From: Halorubrum californiense DSM 19288
GTDB taxonomy: Archaea; Halobacteriota; Halobacteria; Halobacteriales; Haloferacaceae
DNA: 34,344 nt
Direction: 5' to 3'
Assembly: GCF_000336875.1 (NCBI RefSeq)
Contig: NZ_AOJK01000025.1
Coordinates: 1-34,344 of the forward strand
In this document: one piece after another, positions 1 through 7,659 of the stretch
Position numbering within the stretch: position 1 is the stretch's first letter
How the letters are laid out: every line of letters starts with the position of its first letter
Notes under the pieces: generated by a model
What the model saw: only the letters and a program-made list of their open reading frames with translations
What the model was told of the DNA's origin: nothing
Database searches by the model: none
Made by a program: the position numbers and the translations under genes

Positions 1-45
1 CGGCCTCCGCTTCGCTCCGGCCGCTCGCAGGCACGCGCCACCGCA
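1..45 (-). repeat. Dispersed structured element, copy A (5' end only, cut by window edge)
   Basis: Read on the minus strand, these 45 bases are identical to positions 11708-11752 of copy B, beginning TGCGGTGGCGCGTGCCTG. They form the 5' hairpin of the element: GCGGCC and GGCC arms around the 13-nt loop GGAGCGAAGCGGA. The rest of the copy lies outside the window. A strong TATA-like TTTATAAA (51-58 on the plus strand, near-palindromic) sits just upstream of the element start in its own orientation, which could mean that this copy is transcribed; that is inference. The element lies downstream of the 3' end of the transporter gene. Confidence 0.75.
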
Positions 46-78
46 GTTCGTTTATAAATCGACCGTCCTCTCAGCGGT

Positions 79-1176
79 TCAGTCGCTCGCACCGACCCGG
101 TCCCACGCGAGGTGGGCCGCGATGCCGACGAGGAAGGCGACGCCGAGATTGGTGGCGAGCGCGAGGACGCCGATCCCGACCGAGAGCGCGCGATTCCCCG
201 ACTCGGTAACGTTACGCGCGAGCGAGACGGCGACGATGGCGAGCAGCGCGCCGAGCATCGCCAGCGGGAACGCCGCGATCAGCGCGGGCGTCGCGAACAG
301 CGCGGCGACGAGGTAGCCGGCACCGAGGACGACGTTCGCGCCGCCGGTACGCGCGCCGAACGCGTGCTTGCCGGCCACGCCGTCGCAGCCGTGACACATC
401 GGGATCCCGCCGAGCGGCACCGCGATCAGGTTCGTCACGCCCATGCTCGTCGACAGCTCGTCGGGCGTGACGTCGGCGTCGAGCAGGTCCGAAAAGAGGA
501 GCGACGTGGCGAGGGCGGCGTTGCCGATGGTCATCGCCAACTGCGCGACCACGCCGTCGAAGGTGGCCCGCGTGACGGCCGCGCCGAACGCCGGCGTCGG
601 GGGCGCGCCGGGCAGTCGAGGGGTCGGCACGCCCGCGACGACGACCGCGACCGCGATCCCGAGGAGGGCGACGCCCAGCGCGCTCGCTTTCCCGCGGCCC
701 GCGAGCGCGAACGCGCCGGCGACCGCGACCCCGACGAGCGCCACGAACGGGTCGTCGACCGCGAGACCGATCCCCGTCTCGAAGAGGACCAGCCCGACCG
801 CGAACTGGACGCCGCGGATCACCGGCTCGCCGATCCAGCGCTCCACGTACGCGAGCGTCCCCGAGAGTCCGATCGCGAGGAGGAGGACGCCGAGGATCAC
901 GCCCGCGAGCGCGAGTTCGGCGTAGGTGAGCGCGTCCGCGATGGCGAGCGCGGCCAGCGCCTTCATCGGCTCGACGGACACCGGCAGGCCGTACCGGACC
1001 CCCCAGACGATCTGGAACGCCCCGAACGCGACGAGCGCGTGCGGCAGCGAGACGTCGGTCAGCAGCGCCAGCGCGACGACGAGCGGGATGACCGTAATCG
1101 AATCCCCTATCGCGCCGGTGAGCGCACCCGCTCCGAACTCGACGGATCGGCCTCCCTTCACACCGGAGCGGGTCAC
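79..1176 (-). CDS. Putative molybdate/sulfate transporter, MOT1 (MFS_MOT1) family
   Basis: A 365-residue polytopic membrane protein with about ten hydrophobic segments. Two family signatures are visible: EPMKALAALAI at about residues 69-79 and PMCHGCDGVAGKHAFGAR at 259-276, which are the two conserved motifs of MOT1-type molybdate permeases. Members import molybdate (some are annotated as sulfate transporters), feeding molybdenum cofactor synthesis. Length fits the family. No Moco or Mo-enzyme genes are adjacent, so the substrate is assigned from the motifs alone. The ATG start places the first hydrophobic segment after a short basic N-terminus. The gene runs alone; the next gene upstream ends at 1265 on the same strand, leaving an 88-bp gap. 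Confidence 0.8.
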   Translation of the reverse strand: MTRSGVKGGRSVEFGAGALTGAIGDSITVIPLVVALALLTDVSLPHALVAFGAFQIVWGVRYGLPVSVEPMKALAALAIADALTYAELALAGVILGVLLLAIGLSGTLAYVERWIGEPVIRGVQFAVGLVLFETGIGLAVDDPFVALVGVAVAGAFALAGRGKASALGVALLGIAVAVVVAGVPTPRLPGAPPTPAFGAAVTRATFDGVVAQLAMTIGNAALATSLLFSDLLDADVTPDELSTSMGVTNLIAVPLGGIPMCHGCDGVAGKHAFGARTGGANVVLGAGYLVAALFATPALIAAFPLAMLGALLAIVAVSLARNVTESGNRALSVGIGVLALATNLGVAFLVGIAAHLAWDRVGASD

Positions 1177-1264
1177 GAGATATGCGCAGTATCGCCCCGC
1201 CGGGCTTGAACGTGTTCAGAAATCGCTGGCGGACACCCGACCGAACTGACGAAACTCCCTGCGG

Positions 1265-1876
1265 TTACTCCCCGTCGAAGGCCGGGTCCTCCGCCTCGAC
1301 CATCGGACAGTTGCGGACCCGGAACCGCGAGAAGTCGACCGACTCGACGATCGCGGTCCCCTCGTGGCTACACGCCGTCTCCGGGGGCGCGGTGAAGTGC
1401 GGACAGCGCTGGCAGTAGCTCCGTTTGTCGACCACCTGCTCGTCGCCGGTCGCCGGGCCGCCGGTCGACGGGTCGGCCGACCACCCCGCCGCGCTGTCGA
1501 GTTCGTCGCCCGCTTCGGGGTCGAACTCGGTCGCGTCGGCGCCGACCGAGGTCCCCTCGTCGAGCGCCTCCCAGACGTCCTCGTCGCCGACGTCGCCGGT
1601 CCCCATCGACTCGAAGGGGTCCTCGTCGGCCGGCGAACCGGCGGCGTCGGCGTCCAAGTCGGCGAACGGGTCGTCGGCCGGCGCGGCCGGTTCCGGGTCC
1701 GGATCCGCGGGCGACGCCTCGGCGTCCCCGGCGGAACCGTCCGCCCCCGCCGGTTCCGCGTCCTCGTCGACGCCCTCGCCGAGCGCCGCGAAGGGGTCCT
1801 CGACGTCGTCGCTCGGCTCCTCGTCGAAGGGGTCGTCTCCGCCGCCGTCCCGGTCCGACGGGTCGTCGCCGCTCAT
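1265..1876 (-). CDS. Haloarchaeal protein with acidic N-terminus and C-terminal Cys-rich (zinc-type) domain
   Basis: 203 residues. Roughly the first 145 are low-complexity Asp/Glu/Pro/Ala and probably disordered. The last 50 carry Cys residues in the order YCQRCPHF, ETACSHEG and RNCPMV, an arrangement suited to binding one zinc ion or a metal cluster. I do not recognise the function. Its start overlaps the stop of the upstream coiled-coil gene as ATGA (1873-1876), so the two are almost certainly co-transcribed and translationally coupled. The neighbour also ends in a Cys-type zinc ribbon, which suggests that they act together. A repeated DPFADL/DPFESM/DPFAAL-like pattern in the acidic part could be short linear binding motifs; this is inference. 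Confidence 0.75.
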   Translation of the reverse strand: MSGDDPSDRDGGGDDPFDEEPSDDVEDPFAALGEGVDEDAEPAGADGSAGDAEASPADPDPEPAAPADDPFADLDADAAGSPADEDPFESMGTGDVGDEDVWEALDEGTSVGADATEFDPEAGDELDSAAGWSADPSTGGPATGDEQVVDKRSYCQRCPHFTAPPETACSHEGTAIVESVDFSRFRVRNCPMVEAEDPAFDGE

Positions 1877-2811
1877 CGTTCCTCCCCGCCGGCTCCGCCG
1901 TCACTCGCGGTCCGGTCCGGCGATTGGGTCCCCTCTGCGCTATCGCCGTCCGCGACGTCGCCGTCGATGGCCGGCCGATCGCCGACGAGGAGCTTTGACG
2001 TGCCGAGGAACCCCGTGCTGGGCTCGATATCCTCGAATAGCCGCCCGCAGTGGGGGCACTCCGGGGCCGACAGCAGCCCCAGTTCGACGCCGCCGCCGCA
2101 GTGGTCGCAGTCGGCGGTCCGCACGCCGTGGCGGTTGGCCGTCCGCGTCAGCGCATCGATGCGCTCGCGGTCCGCGCGGTCGCGCTCGGCCGCGTCGAGC
2201 CGCCGCTTTACCCTGACGACCGCGTTCGCGACCCGAGAGAGCTTGCCGTCGATCTCGGCCAAGTCCTCTCCGGAAATCCCCGCGAGGTCGGCCTCCACGT
2301 CGTCGACCCGCTCGTCCACCTCGTCCACGTGCCCGTCGACCTCGTCGAGCTGGTCGCGGACGGCGTCCAACTCGTCGAGCCGAGCGTCGAGCGCGTCCAG
2401 CCGGTCGCCGAGGTCGTCGACCCGGTCCGACGAGGGCGCGTCGGCGACGGCCGCGTCGAGGCGGTCCAGTCGGGCGGCGATCTCCTCCAGTTCGGCGGCG
2501 AGATCGTCGATACGGGTCGCTGCGGCGCCCTCGTCGCCCCCGGAGGCGTCTCCCTCATCGGCGTCGAGCGCTTCCACCTCCCGGTAGAGGTCGATGAACC
2601 GCTCGCGGAGATCGGCGACCTTCTCGTCCAGTTCCGCGTCGAGGTCGTCGAGGCGCGCCTCGATCGCCGCCACCTCCTCGGCGTCGGGGATGTCGATATC
2701 CTCGGACTCCGCGAGCGCGACGAGCGCGCGCCTGAGGAGTTCCTCGCGGCTCACGCCGGCGTCCTCGGCCGCGGCGTCGAGGGCGGCCGCCGCCGGGTCG
2801 AGGTCGCTCAT
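1873..2811 (-). CDS. Coiled-coil protein with C-terminal zinc ribbon (haloarchaeal, unknown function)
   Basis: 312 residues. The first 50 resemble a small helical domain (SREELLRRALVALAESEDID). From about 55 to 225 heptad-like runs rich in Leu, Val, Asp and Arg (for example LDDLDAELDEKVADLRERF) indicate a long coiled coil, broken near residue 85 by a Gly/Asp-rich linker. Near 240-262 there are two CxxC pairs, CDHCGGG and CPHCGRLF, forming a classic zinc ribbon. The C-terminus is disordered. It is the first gene of a two-gene operon with the Cys-rich protein ending at 1265. A TATA-like CTTAAGCC on the minus strand near 2852-2859 is a candidate promoter. Function unknown; DNA- or protein-scaffold roles are possible but not shown. 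Confidence 0.75.
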   Translation of the reverse strand: MSDLDPAAAALDAAAEDAGVSREELLRRALVALAESEDIDIPDAEEVAAIEARLDDLDAELDEKVADLRERFIDLYREVEALDADEGDASGGDEGAAATRIDDLAAELEEIAARLDRLDAAVADAPSSDRVDDLGDRLDALDARLDELDAVRDQLDEVDGHVDEVDERVDDVEADLAGISGEDLAEIDGKLSRVANAVVRVKRRLDAAERDRADRERIDALTRTANRHGVRTADCDHCGGGVELGLLSAPECPHCGRLFEDIEPSTGFLGTSKLLVGDRPAIDGDVADGDSAEGTQSPDRTASDGGAGGEER

Positions 2812-3098
2812 CGCGGGTCCTCCGTCATCTACCTGCCGTTGAGCGGCGAGGCTTAAGTAACCTGTCGCGGCGTTCTCCGGATCGATACTCGGACGGGGCG
2901 CGGTCCTGCGGTCGAATCAGGTGATTCGGTGCCGCTCGCTACCGGTGGTCGTCAGCGCGGCTTCCCAGTTCGGCCGGTAGGGTGAACGACCGAATCGGTA
3001 CGTCCAGCGGTTCGACCCTGTGGAACGGCTCGGCGACGACAGTCGAGATTGCCTTCGGCGGTGGGTTATTTCACGATACCCCATCTCTCGACGCGCGA
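2812..3098. other. Intergenic region with an inverted repeat
   Basis: This 287-bp gap separates the divergent coiled-coil operon and small membrane protein gene. It holds the operon promoter candidate near 2852, the perfect 7-bp inverted repeat CGAATCA GG TGATTCG at 2913-2928, a second shorter palindrome ACCGAATCGGT at 2989-2999, and a TATA-like GTTATTT at 3065-3071 about 30 bp before the start at 3099. I see no coding potential I trust. Confidence 0.5.
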
Positions 3099-3278
3099 AT
3101 GGGAACCAAGCGTCTCTCGGCGGGTATTCTGCTGTCCGTGACGGGGCTCGCGATCTTCTTCCTGGACACGGGTTTCGAGTTCGCCGGTCCACAGTTGCCC
3201 GACACCGCCCTCGGCTACGTCGGCTGGGGACTCCTCCTCCTCGGCGTCGGGCTACTGAGAACTGGCACCTCGAAGTGA
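3099..3278 (+). CDS. Small two-helix membrane protein
   Basis: 59 residues starting at ATG 3099, beginning MGTKRLSAGILLSVTGLAIF. Two hydrophobic segments (about 8-24 and 37-53) are separated by a short loop. A longer reading from 2982 is possible but its extra 39 residues have no clear character, while a TATA-like GTTATTT at 3065-3071 sits at the right distance for a leaderless transcript from 3099. Function unknown; many haloarchaea carry such short membrane proteins next to unrelated genes. Confidence 0.55.
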   Translation: MGTKRLSAGILLSVTGLAIFFLDTGFEFAGPQLPDTALGYVGWGLLLLGVGLLRTGTSK

Positions 3279-3397
3279 CCGCCGGAGCCGATAATCGGCG
3301 GCAGGGAGCGGCCCGCGCCGCCATGATGACGCACGCGCCTGTCCCGCGGCCGTTTTATCCGTACCACCGGACTGGGAGGCCGTCTCGGCGACCGATG

Positions 3398-4234
3398 CTA
3401 CCGGATCTTCCGCACGTCGCTGATGTCGAACCCGCCCTCGTGGATCTCGGTCTCGAAGCGGACGATGTTCTCGGCCTCCAGCCGCGAGAGCACGCCGCGG
3501 AACTCGCGGACGAACATGGTCCGGGCGCGCTGCGAGCCGCCGCTCTCCCACGAGAACTGGAGGGTCCCGCCCGCGGCGTCCATCAGGGTGCCGAACTCCC
3601 GATCGCGGAGCGCGTCGGTGTTCACCAACACGAGAACGAGAGCGTCCCACTCGTAAGCGGCCTTCTTCAACCCCTTCATCACCATGGCGACGTCGCTCCA
3701 GTCGGTGTCGTCGGAGACCATCGAGACGAGGTCGGTGACGGAGTCGATACAGACGAGGCTCCGTTCGCCGTGTTCCGAGAGGTAGTCGCCGAACGCGGTG
3801 AGTACGTCCTCGTACTCGCCGCGGTCGCCGAGTTCGGTGATCGAGGCCGTCGCCGTCTCGTACCAGTCGCGCGGCACGGGCGACAGCTGGAAGTACTCCG
3901 GCGAGAGGTCGCGGAAGGAGATCTCGTCGACCGCGGCGTCGACGATCTCGTCGGCCATCGTGAACCCCATCTCGCGGGTGATCGCCTCGGTGTCGGCGGT
4001 GAATGAGATGTAGTGGACCGACTCGGGCAGCGAGGCGTCGGCGTCGACGTCGCCGTAGTACAGGTCGAACAGCTCCTCGTCGGCGCCCGCCAGCGCGTTC
4101 ATCGCCGCGCTGGTGTAACAGAACTCCCGCGCGCCGGCGCCCGCCTCGCCCGCGAGCAGCACGACGCTGCCGGACGGCGCGCCGCCCCCGAGGATCGAGT
4201 CGAGGCGAGCGACTCCGAACGGAACACTGGACAT
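3398..4234 (-). CDS. RecA/KaiC-fold 'HTR-like' protein with degenerate P-loop
   Basis: 278 residues from ATG 4234, starting MSSVPFGVARLDSILGGGAP, the usual opening of the KaiC/GvpD/RadA-like group. At the Walker A position (29-36) the sequence is GEAGAGAR: the conserved Lys and Ser/Thr of GxxGxGK[ST] are replaced by Ala and Arg. The Walker B strand LVCIDSV (about 155) is kept. The C-terminal part (FVREFRGVLSRLEAENIVRF) is typical of the haloarchaeal HTR-like family. It is therefore likely a regulatory or scaffold member that binds nucleotide weakly or not at all; that is inference. A TATA-like ACTAAACC on the minus strand near 4256-4263 supports this start over the longer frame. The GHMP kinase-like gene lies 31 bp upstream on the same strand. 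Confidence 0.75.
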   Translation of the reverse strand: MSSVPFGVARLDSILGGGAPSGSVVLLAGEAGAGAREFCYTSAAMNALAGADEELFDLYYGDVDADASLPESVHYISFTADTEAITREMGFTMADEIVDAAVDEISFRDLSPEYFQLSPVPRDWYETATASITELGDRGEYEDVLTAFGDYLSEHGERSLVCIDSVTDLVSMVSDDTDWSDVAMVMKGLKKAAYEWDALVLVLVNTDALRDREFGTLMDAAGGTLQFSWESGGSQRARTMFVREFRGVLSRLEAENIVRFETEIHEGGFDISDVRKIR

Positions 4235-4265
4235 GGTGTACGCCCCGTCGCCGCGGGGTTTAGTG

Positions 4266-5354
4266 TTACCTCTCCCGGCCTGCGCCGTCCCCGCTACCTT
4301 CCGCGTCGTCTCTGCCCCGCTCCGCGTCGCCCCCGCTTTTCCCAGCACCCCCGGTGACCGGCGCGCCCTCGTTCGCCGCCCGAGCGATCGACACCTCGCC
4401 GCCGACGCCGACCGCGTCGAGCGCGCGCTCGCCGGCGTCGAGCGCCGCGTCCGCCCGGTCCGCGTCGGTGACACCGTAGACGGTCGGCCCCCACGAGGAC
4501 TGTCCGGCGCCGAACACCGACGCGGCGCCCGACAGCGAGTCGACGACCTCGCCGACCGGCGGCCGGTACACGCCGCCCTGCTCGTCGGCGTACCACGCGC
4601 CGTTGAGCCGACCGATCTCCGCGACGGCCGCGCCGAACGCCTCCGCGTTCCCCGTCGCGGCCGCGGGGAGGACGCGCCGGGTGACGATCCCGCCGATCCG
4701 GTCGGCGAGCCCCGGCTCCGCGCGCTCGACCGCGGTCCGCATCGCGTCGTCCTCGGCCCCCCCGCTCCGGCCGGCGTCCGCGTCGGGCTCTACCAGCAGG
4801 AACCGCCAGTCGTCCGGGACGGCGTGGCGGGCGGCCACGGGCGGGACCGTCCACTCGCCGTCCGCGGGGCGGTCGGTGGTAAAGCGCGCGGTCGGGTGGC
4901 CGGCGTCGAGGACGAAGCCGCCGGCCTCGAACGTCGCGACGCCGATGCCGGAGCGCCCGCCGCGCCCGAGCGCCGGGGCTCGCTCGCGCACTCTGGCGGG
5001 CAGGTCGTGGGCGGTCGCGACGGCCGCGAGCGTCGCCGCCGCCAGCTGCGTCCCGCTGCCGAGCCCGGCGTGCCGCGGGAGCGACTCGCGGACCGCGACC
5101 CGGGCGCCGTCGACGCCGAGGAGGTCGACGGCCGCGGCCGCGTACTCGCGGGCGTCGTCGCGGACGGCGTCGCCCTCGCTCGCCGAGGTCGAACCCGTCG
5201 GACCCGTCACGGTCACCTCGGCCGCCGGCTCCGCGTCGACGACGACGCGGGGCGCGGCGAGCCCGACGCCGAGAGCGCCGTACAGCCGCTCGTGGGAGAG
5301 GCTGAGGTTACAGAAGCCGAAGTGAAGCCGGGCCCCGGCGCTCGCGCGTGCCAT
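4266..5354 (-). CDS. Beta-ribofuranosylaminobenzene 5'-phosphate synthase family protein (GHMP superfamily)
   Basis: 362 residues from ATG 5354. It starts ARASAGARLHFGFCNLSLS, the N-terminal signature of beta-RFAP synthase (MptG), and has the GHMP phosphate-binding motif LPRHAGLGSGTQ at about 93-104, followed by the FGAGQSSWGPTVYG motif near the C-terminus. In methanogens the enzyme condenses p-hydroxybenzoate or p-aminobenzoate with PRPP in the first committed step of methanopterin side-chain synthesis. Haloarchaea are generally thought to use folate-type cofactors, so the exact product here is uncertain. The last 35 residues are a low-complexity acidic/Gly tail. A TATA-like CCTTATCA (minus strand, near 5381-5388) fits this start. 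Probably co-transcribed with the HTR-like gene downstream. Confidence 0.8.
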   Translation of the reverse strand: MARASAGARLHFGFCNLSLSHERLYGALGVGLAAPRVVVDAEPAAEVTVTGPTGSTSASEGDAVRDDAREYAAAAVDLLGVDGARVAVRESLPRHAGLGSGTQLAAATLAAVATAHDLPARVRERAPALGRGGRSGIGVATFEAGGFVLDAGHPTARFTTDRPADGEWTVPPVAARHAVPDDWRFLLVEPDADAGRSGGAEDDAMRTAVERAEPGLADRIGGIVTRRVLPAAATGNAEAFGAAVAEIGRLNGAWYADEQGGVYRPPVGEVVDSLSGAASVFGAGQSSWGPTVYGVTDADRADAALDAGERALDAVGVGGEVSIARAANEGAPVTGGAGKSGGDAERGRDDAEGSGDGAGRER

Positions 5355-5540
5355 CTCGTCGTCGTTTCGGGGCGGACTGATAAAGGGGCCGTGACCGTGG
5401 CGGGAGTTGCCTCCGACCCGGCGAGCGGACGCGCGAACCGCGCGAACCCCCCGAACCTCGCGAACGCGGCGCCGAGGCGTCGCGTTCGCCGAGGCGGCCG
5501 AACTGGTGCGCTTTTGAACGCGGGGGACCTCGGTCCGCGT

Positions 5541-6698
5541 ATGACCGAAACGCTCAGGCTCGCGACCCGCGGGTCGGACTTGGCCATCCGGCAGGCCGAG
5601 ACCGTCCGCGACGCGCTGTCGAGCCGGCGCCGCGACGTCGAACTCCGGCAGGTGGAGACGCGCGGCGACCAGATCCCCGACGAACTGATCCACCGCCTCG
5701 GGAAGACGGGGGCGTTCGTGCGCGCCCTCGACGAGGAGGTGCTCGCCGGCGACGCCGACCTCGCCGTCCACTCGCTGAAGGACCTTCCGACCGAGGAGAT
5801 GGCGGACCTCGTCGTCGCCGGCGTCCCCGAACGCGCGCCCTCCGGCGACGTGGTCGTCCATCCGGACGGGCTCGGCATCGAGGACCTCCCCGCCGGGGCG
5901 GTTGTCGGCACCGGTTCCCTCCGCCGGGGCGCGCAGATTCGGGCGGCCCGACCGGACCTCACCGTCGAGCCGATCCGGGGCAACGTCGACACGCGGCTGG
6001 AGAAGCTGCTCGCGCCCGGCCTCCAAGCCGAACACGAGCGGCGGCTGATCGCCTCAGGCGAGGACAGCGCCCTAACGGCGGAGGCCGACGAGAGCGACGC
6101 GGACAGCGAAGGCGACGCGGACGGCGACGCCGACGCCGACGACGAGGACGAGAAAATCGACGAGGAGTTCGATGAGACTGTCGAGGAGTGGTTCGACTCG
6201 CTGTCCGACCTCGAACGCGCGGCGATGGAGCGGAAGGTCGAGACCGAGTACGACGCGGTCGTCCTCGCCGAGGCCGGCCTGCGCCGCTCGAACCTCTTCT
6301 ACGAGGTGGAGACGACGCGGCTCCCCCGCGAGGAGTTCGTCCCCGCGGCCGGGCAGGGCGCCATCGCGGTCACGGCGAGCGACCCGGACGTGGTCGAGGC
6401 GGTCCGCGACGCGGTCGATCACCCGCGGACCCGCGTCGCGGTCACCGTCGAGCGGACGGTCCTCGGCGAGCTCAACGGCGGCTGCGTCGCGCCGATCGGC
6501 GTCTCCGCGATGGTTCAGGGCGAGCACGTCCACGTCCGGGCGCGGGTGCTCTCGACCGACGGCACCGACGAGGTGGCCGACACCCGCGACCTGCCGATCC
6601 GGTCGCACGCGACGGCCGCGGCGGAGTTCGCCGCGGACCTCGCCGACCGCGGCGCCGACGACCTGATCGCCGAGGCGCGCGAGGAGGCCGATGAGTGA
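5541..6698 (+). CDS. hemC: Hydroxymethylbilane synthase (porphobilinogen deaminase)
   Basis: 385 residues. It polymerises four porphobilinogen molecules to hydroxymethylbilane in haem, sirohaem and cobamide synthesis. Visible motifs are LATRGSDLAIRQAE at 7-20, HSLKDLP at 77-83, GTGSLRRGAQ at 123-132, RGNVDTRLEKL at 146-156, and the dipyrromethane-cofactor Cys315 in NGGCVAPIG. Residues about 165-225 are an acidic insertion (DGDADADDEDEK and similar) absent from bacterial enzymes, a halophile feature at a loop. The ATG at 5541 has a TATA-like CTTTTGAA at about 5511-5518. The gene overlaps the methyltransferase start by 8 bp, making it the first gene of a three-gene operon. Confidence 0.96.
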   Translation: MTETLRLATRGSDLAIRQAETVRDALSSRRRDVELRQVETRGDQIPDELIHRLGKTGAFVRALDEEVLAGDADLAVHSLKDLPTEEMADLVVAGVPERAPSGDVVVHPDGLGIEDLPAGAVVGTGSLRRGAQIRAARPDLTVEPIRGNVDTRLEKLLAPGLQAEHERRLIASGEDSALTAEADESDADSEGDADGDADADDEDEKIDEEFDETVEEWFDSLSDLERAAMERKVETEYDAVVLAEAGLRRSNLFYEVETTRLPREEFVPAAGQGAIAVTASDPDVVEAVRDAVDHPRTRVAVTVERTVLGELNGGCVAPIGVSAMVQGEHVHVRARVLSTDGTDEVADTRDLPIRSHATAAAEFAADLADRGADDLIAEAREEADE

Positions 6699-7659
6699 CG
6701 ACGGGGTCGGGACGGCCCCGGAGACGGGCGGGGACGAGCCCCCGACCCGCCGGCGGGACGACGGCGCGGGGACCGTCTTCCTCGTGGGCTCGGGGCCGGG
6801 CGACCCGGACCTCCTCACGGTGAAGGCGAAGCGCCTGATCGAGTCGGCCGACGTGGTGCTCCACGACAAGCTCCCGGGCCCGGAGATCCTCGGCGAGATC
6901 CCCGAGTCAAAGCGCGAGGACGTGGGGAAGCGCGCCGGCGGCGAGTGGACGCCCCAAGAGTACACCAACCGGCGCATGGTGGAGCTGGCCCGCGAGGGCA
7001 ACCGCGTCGTCCGGCTGAAGGGCGGCGACCCGTTCGTCTTCGGCCGCGGCGGCGAGGAGGCGGAACACCTCGCCGACGAAGGGATTCCCTTCGAGGTCGT
7101 CCCCGGCGTTACCTCGGCCATCGCCGGCCCCGCGGTCGCCGGCATCCCGGTGACGCACCGCGACCACGCATCCTCGGTCTCGTTCGTCACGGGCCACGAG
7201 GACCCGACGAAAGAGGAGTCCGCGGTCGACTGGGAGGCGCTCGCGGCGACCGGCGGGACCATCGTCGTGCTGATGGGCGTCGGCAAGCTGCCGGCGTACA
7301 CCGCCGAACTCCGCGACGCCGGCCTCGACGGCGACACGCCGGTCGCACTCGTCGAGCGCGCCACGTGGCCGGACATGCGCGTCGCGACCGGCACGCTCGA
7401 CACCATCGTCGACGCCCGCGACGAGGCGGGGATCGAGCCGCCCGCGATCACCGTGATCGGCGACGTGGCCGCGACCCGCGACCGCGTTGTGGGATTCCTC
7501 GAAAACGCCGGCTCGGCGCCGGTCCGGTCGGCGAGCGATGAGGAGAAGGCGGGGGGAGACGGCGACGACACCCGGACCGACGGGGGAGACGGCGACGATA
7601 CCCGGACCGACGGGGGAGACGGCGACGACACCCGGACCGACGGGGGTGACGAGGCGTGA
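6691..7659 (+). CDS. cobA: Uroporphyrinogen-III C-methyltransferase (SUMT)
   Basis: 322 residues. It adds two methyl groups from S-adenosylmethionine to uroporphyrinogen III, giving precorrin-2 for sirohaem, cobamide or archaeal haem. Motifs: the nucleotide-binding VGSGPGDPDLLTVKA near 30-45, VVRLKGGDPFVFGRGGEE near 107-124, and VVPGVTSAIAGPAVAGIPVT near 136-155. A 25-residue acidic N-terminal extension and a C-terminal tail after about residue 270 lie outside the catalytic domain. The tail contains three exact or near-exact copies of GDDTRTDGGD (residues 291-320). It overlaps hemC by 8 bp upstream and hemD by 4 bp (GTGA) downstream, placing it between the two enzymes that make its substrate. 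Confidence 0.94.
   Translation: MSDDGVGTAPETGGDEPPTRRRDDGAGTVFLVGSGPGDPDLLTVKAKRLIESADVVLHDKLPGPEILGEIPESKREDVGKRAGGEWTPQEYTNRRMVELAREGNRVVRLKGGDPFVFGRGGEEAEHLADEGIPFEVVPGVTSAIAGPAVAGIPVTHRDHASSVSFVTGHEDPTKEESAVDWEALAATGGTIVVLMGVGKLPAYTAELRDAGLDGDTPVALVERATWPDMRVATGTLDTIVDARDEAGIEPPAITVIGDVAATRDRVVGFLENAGSAPVRSASDEEKAGGDGDDTRTDGGDGDDTRTDGGDGDDTRTDGGDEA
7561..7650 (+). repeat. Three 30-bp tandem repeats in the SUMT tail
   Basis: Three 30-bp units lie at 7561-7590, 7591-7620 and 7621-7650. They differ at only one or two bases (a T for C in the second unit, a T for A in the third) and each encodes GDDTRTDGGD. Because the period is a multiple of three, copy-number change would lengthen or shorten the acidic tail without a frameshift. 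Confidence 0.95.

Noticed and set aside
2982..3098. 39-residue N-terminal extension of the small membrane protein
   Set aside because: No conserved character, and the TATA-like element at 3065-3071 would lie inside it; the start at 3099 fits better.
4233..5540. Long open frame on the plus strand across 4233-5540 that runs into hemC
   Set aside because: It is opposite the beta-RFAP synthase homologue and rich in Arg/Gly/Ala as expected of a GC-bias shadow; hemC motifs begin only at 5541, with a promoter in front.
7561..7650. CRISPR-like array from the regularly spaced repeats
   Set aside because: The units are directly adjacent without spacers and are in frame within a coding sequence.
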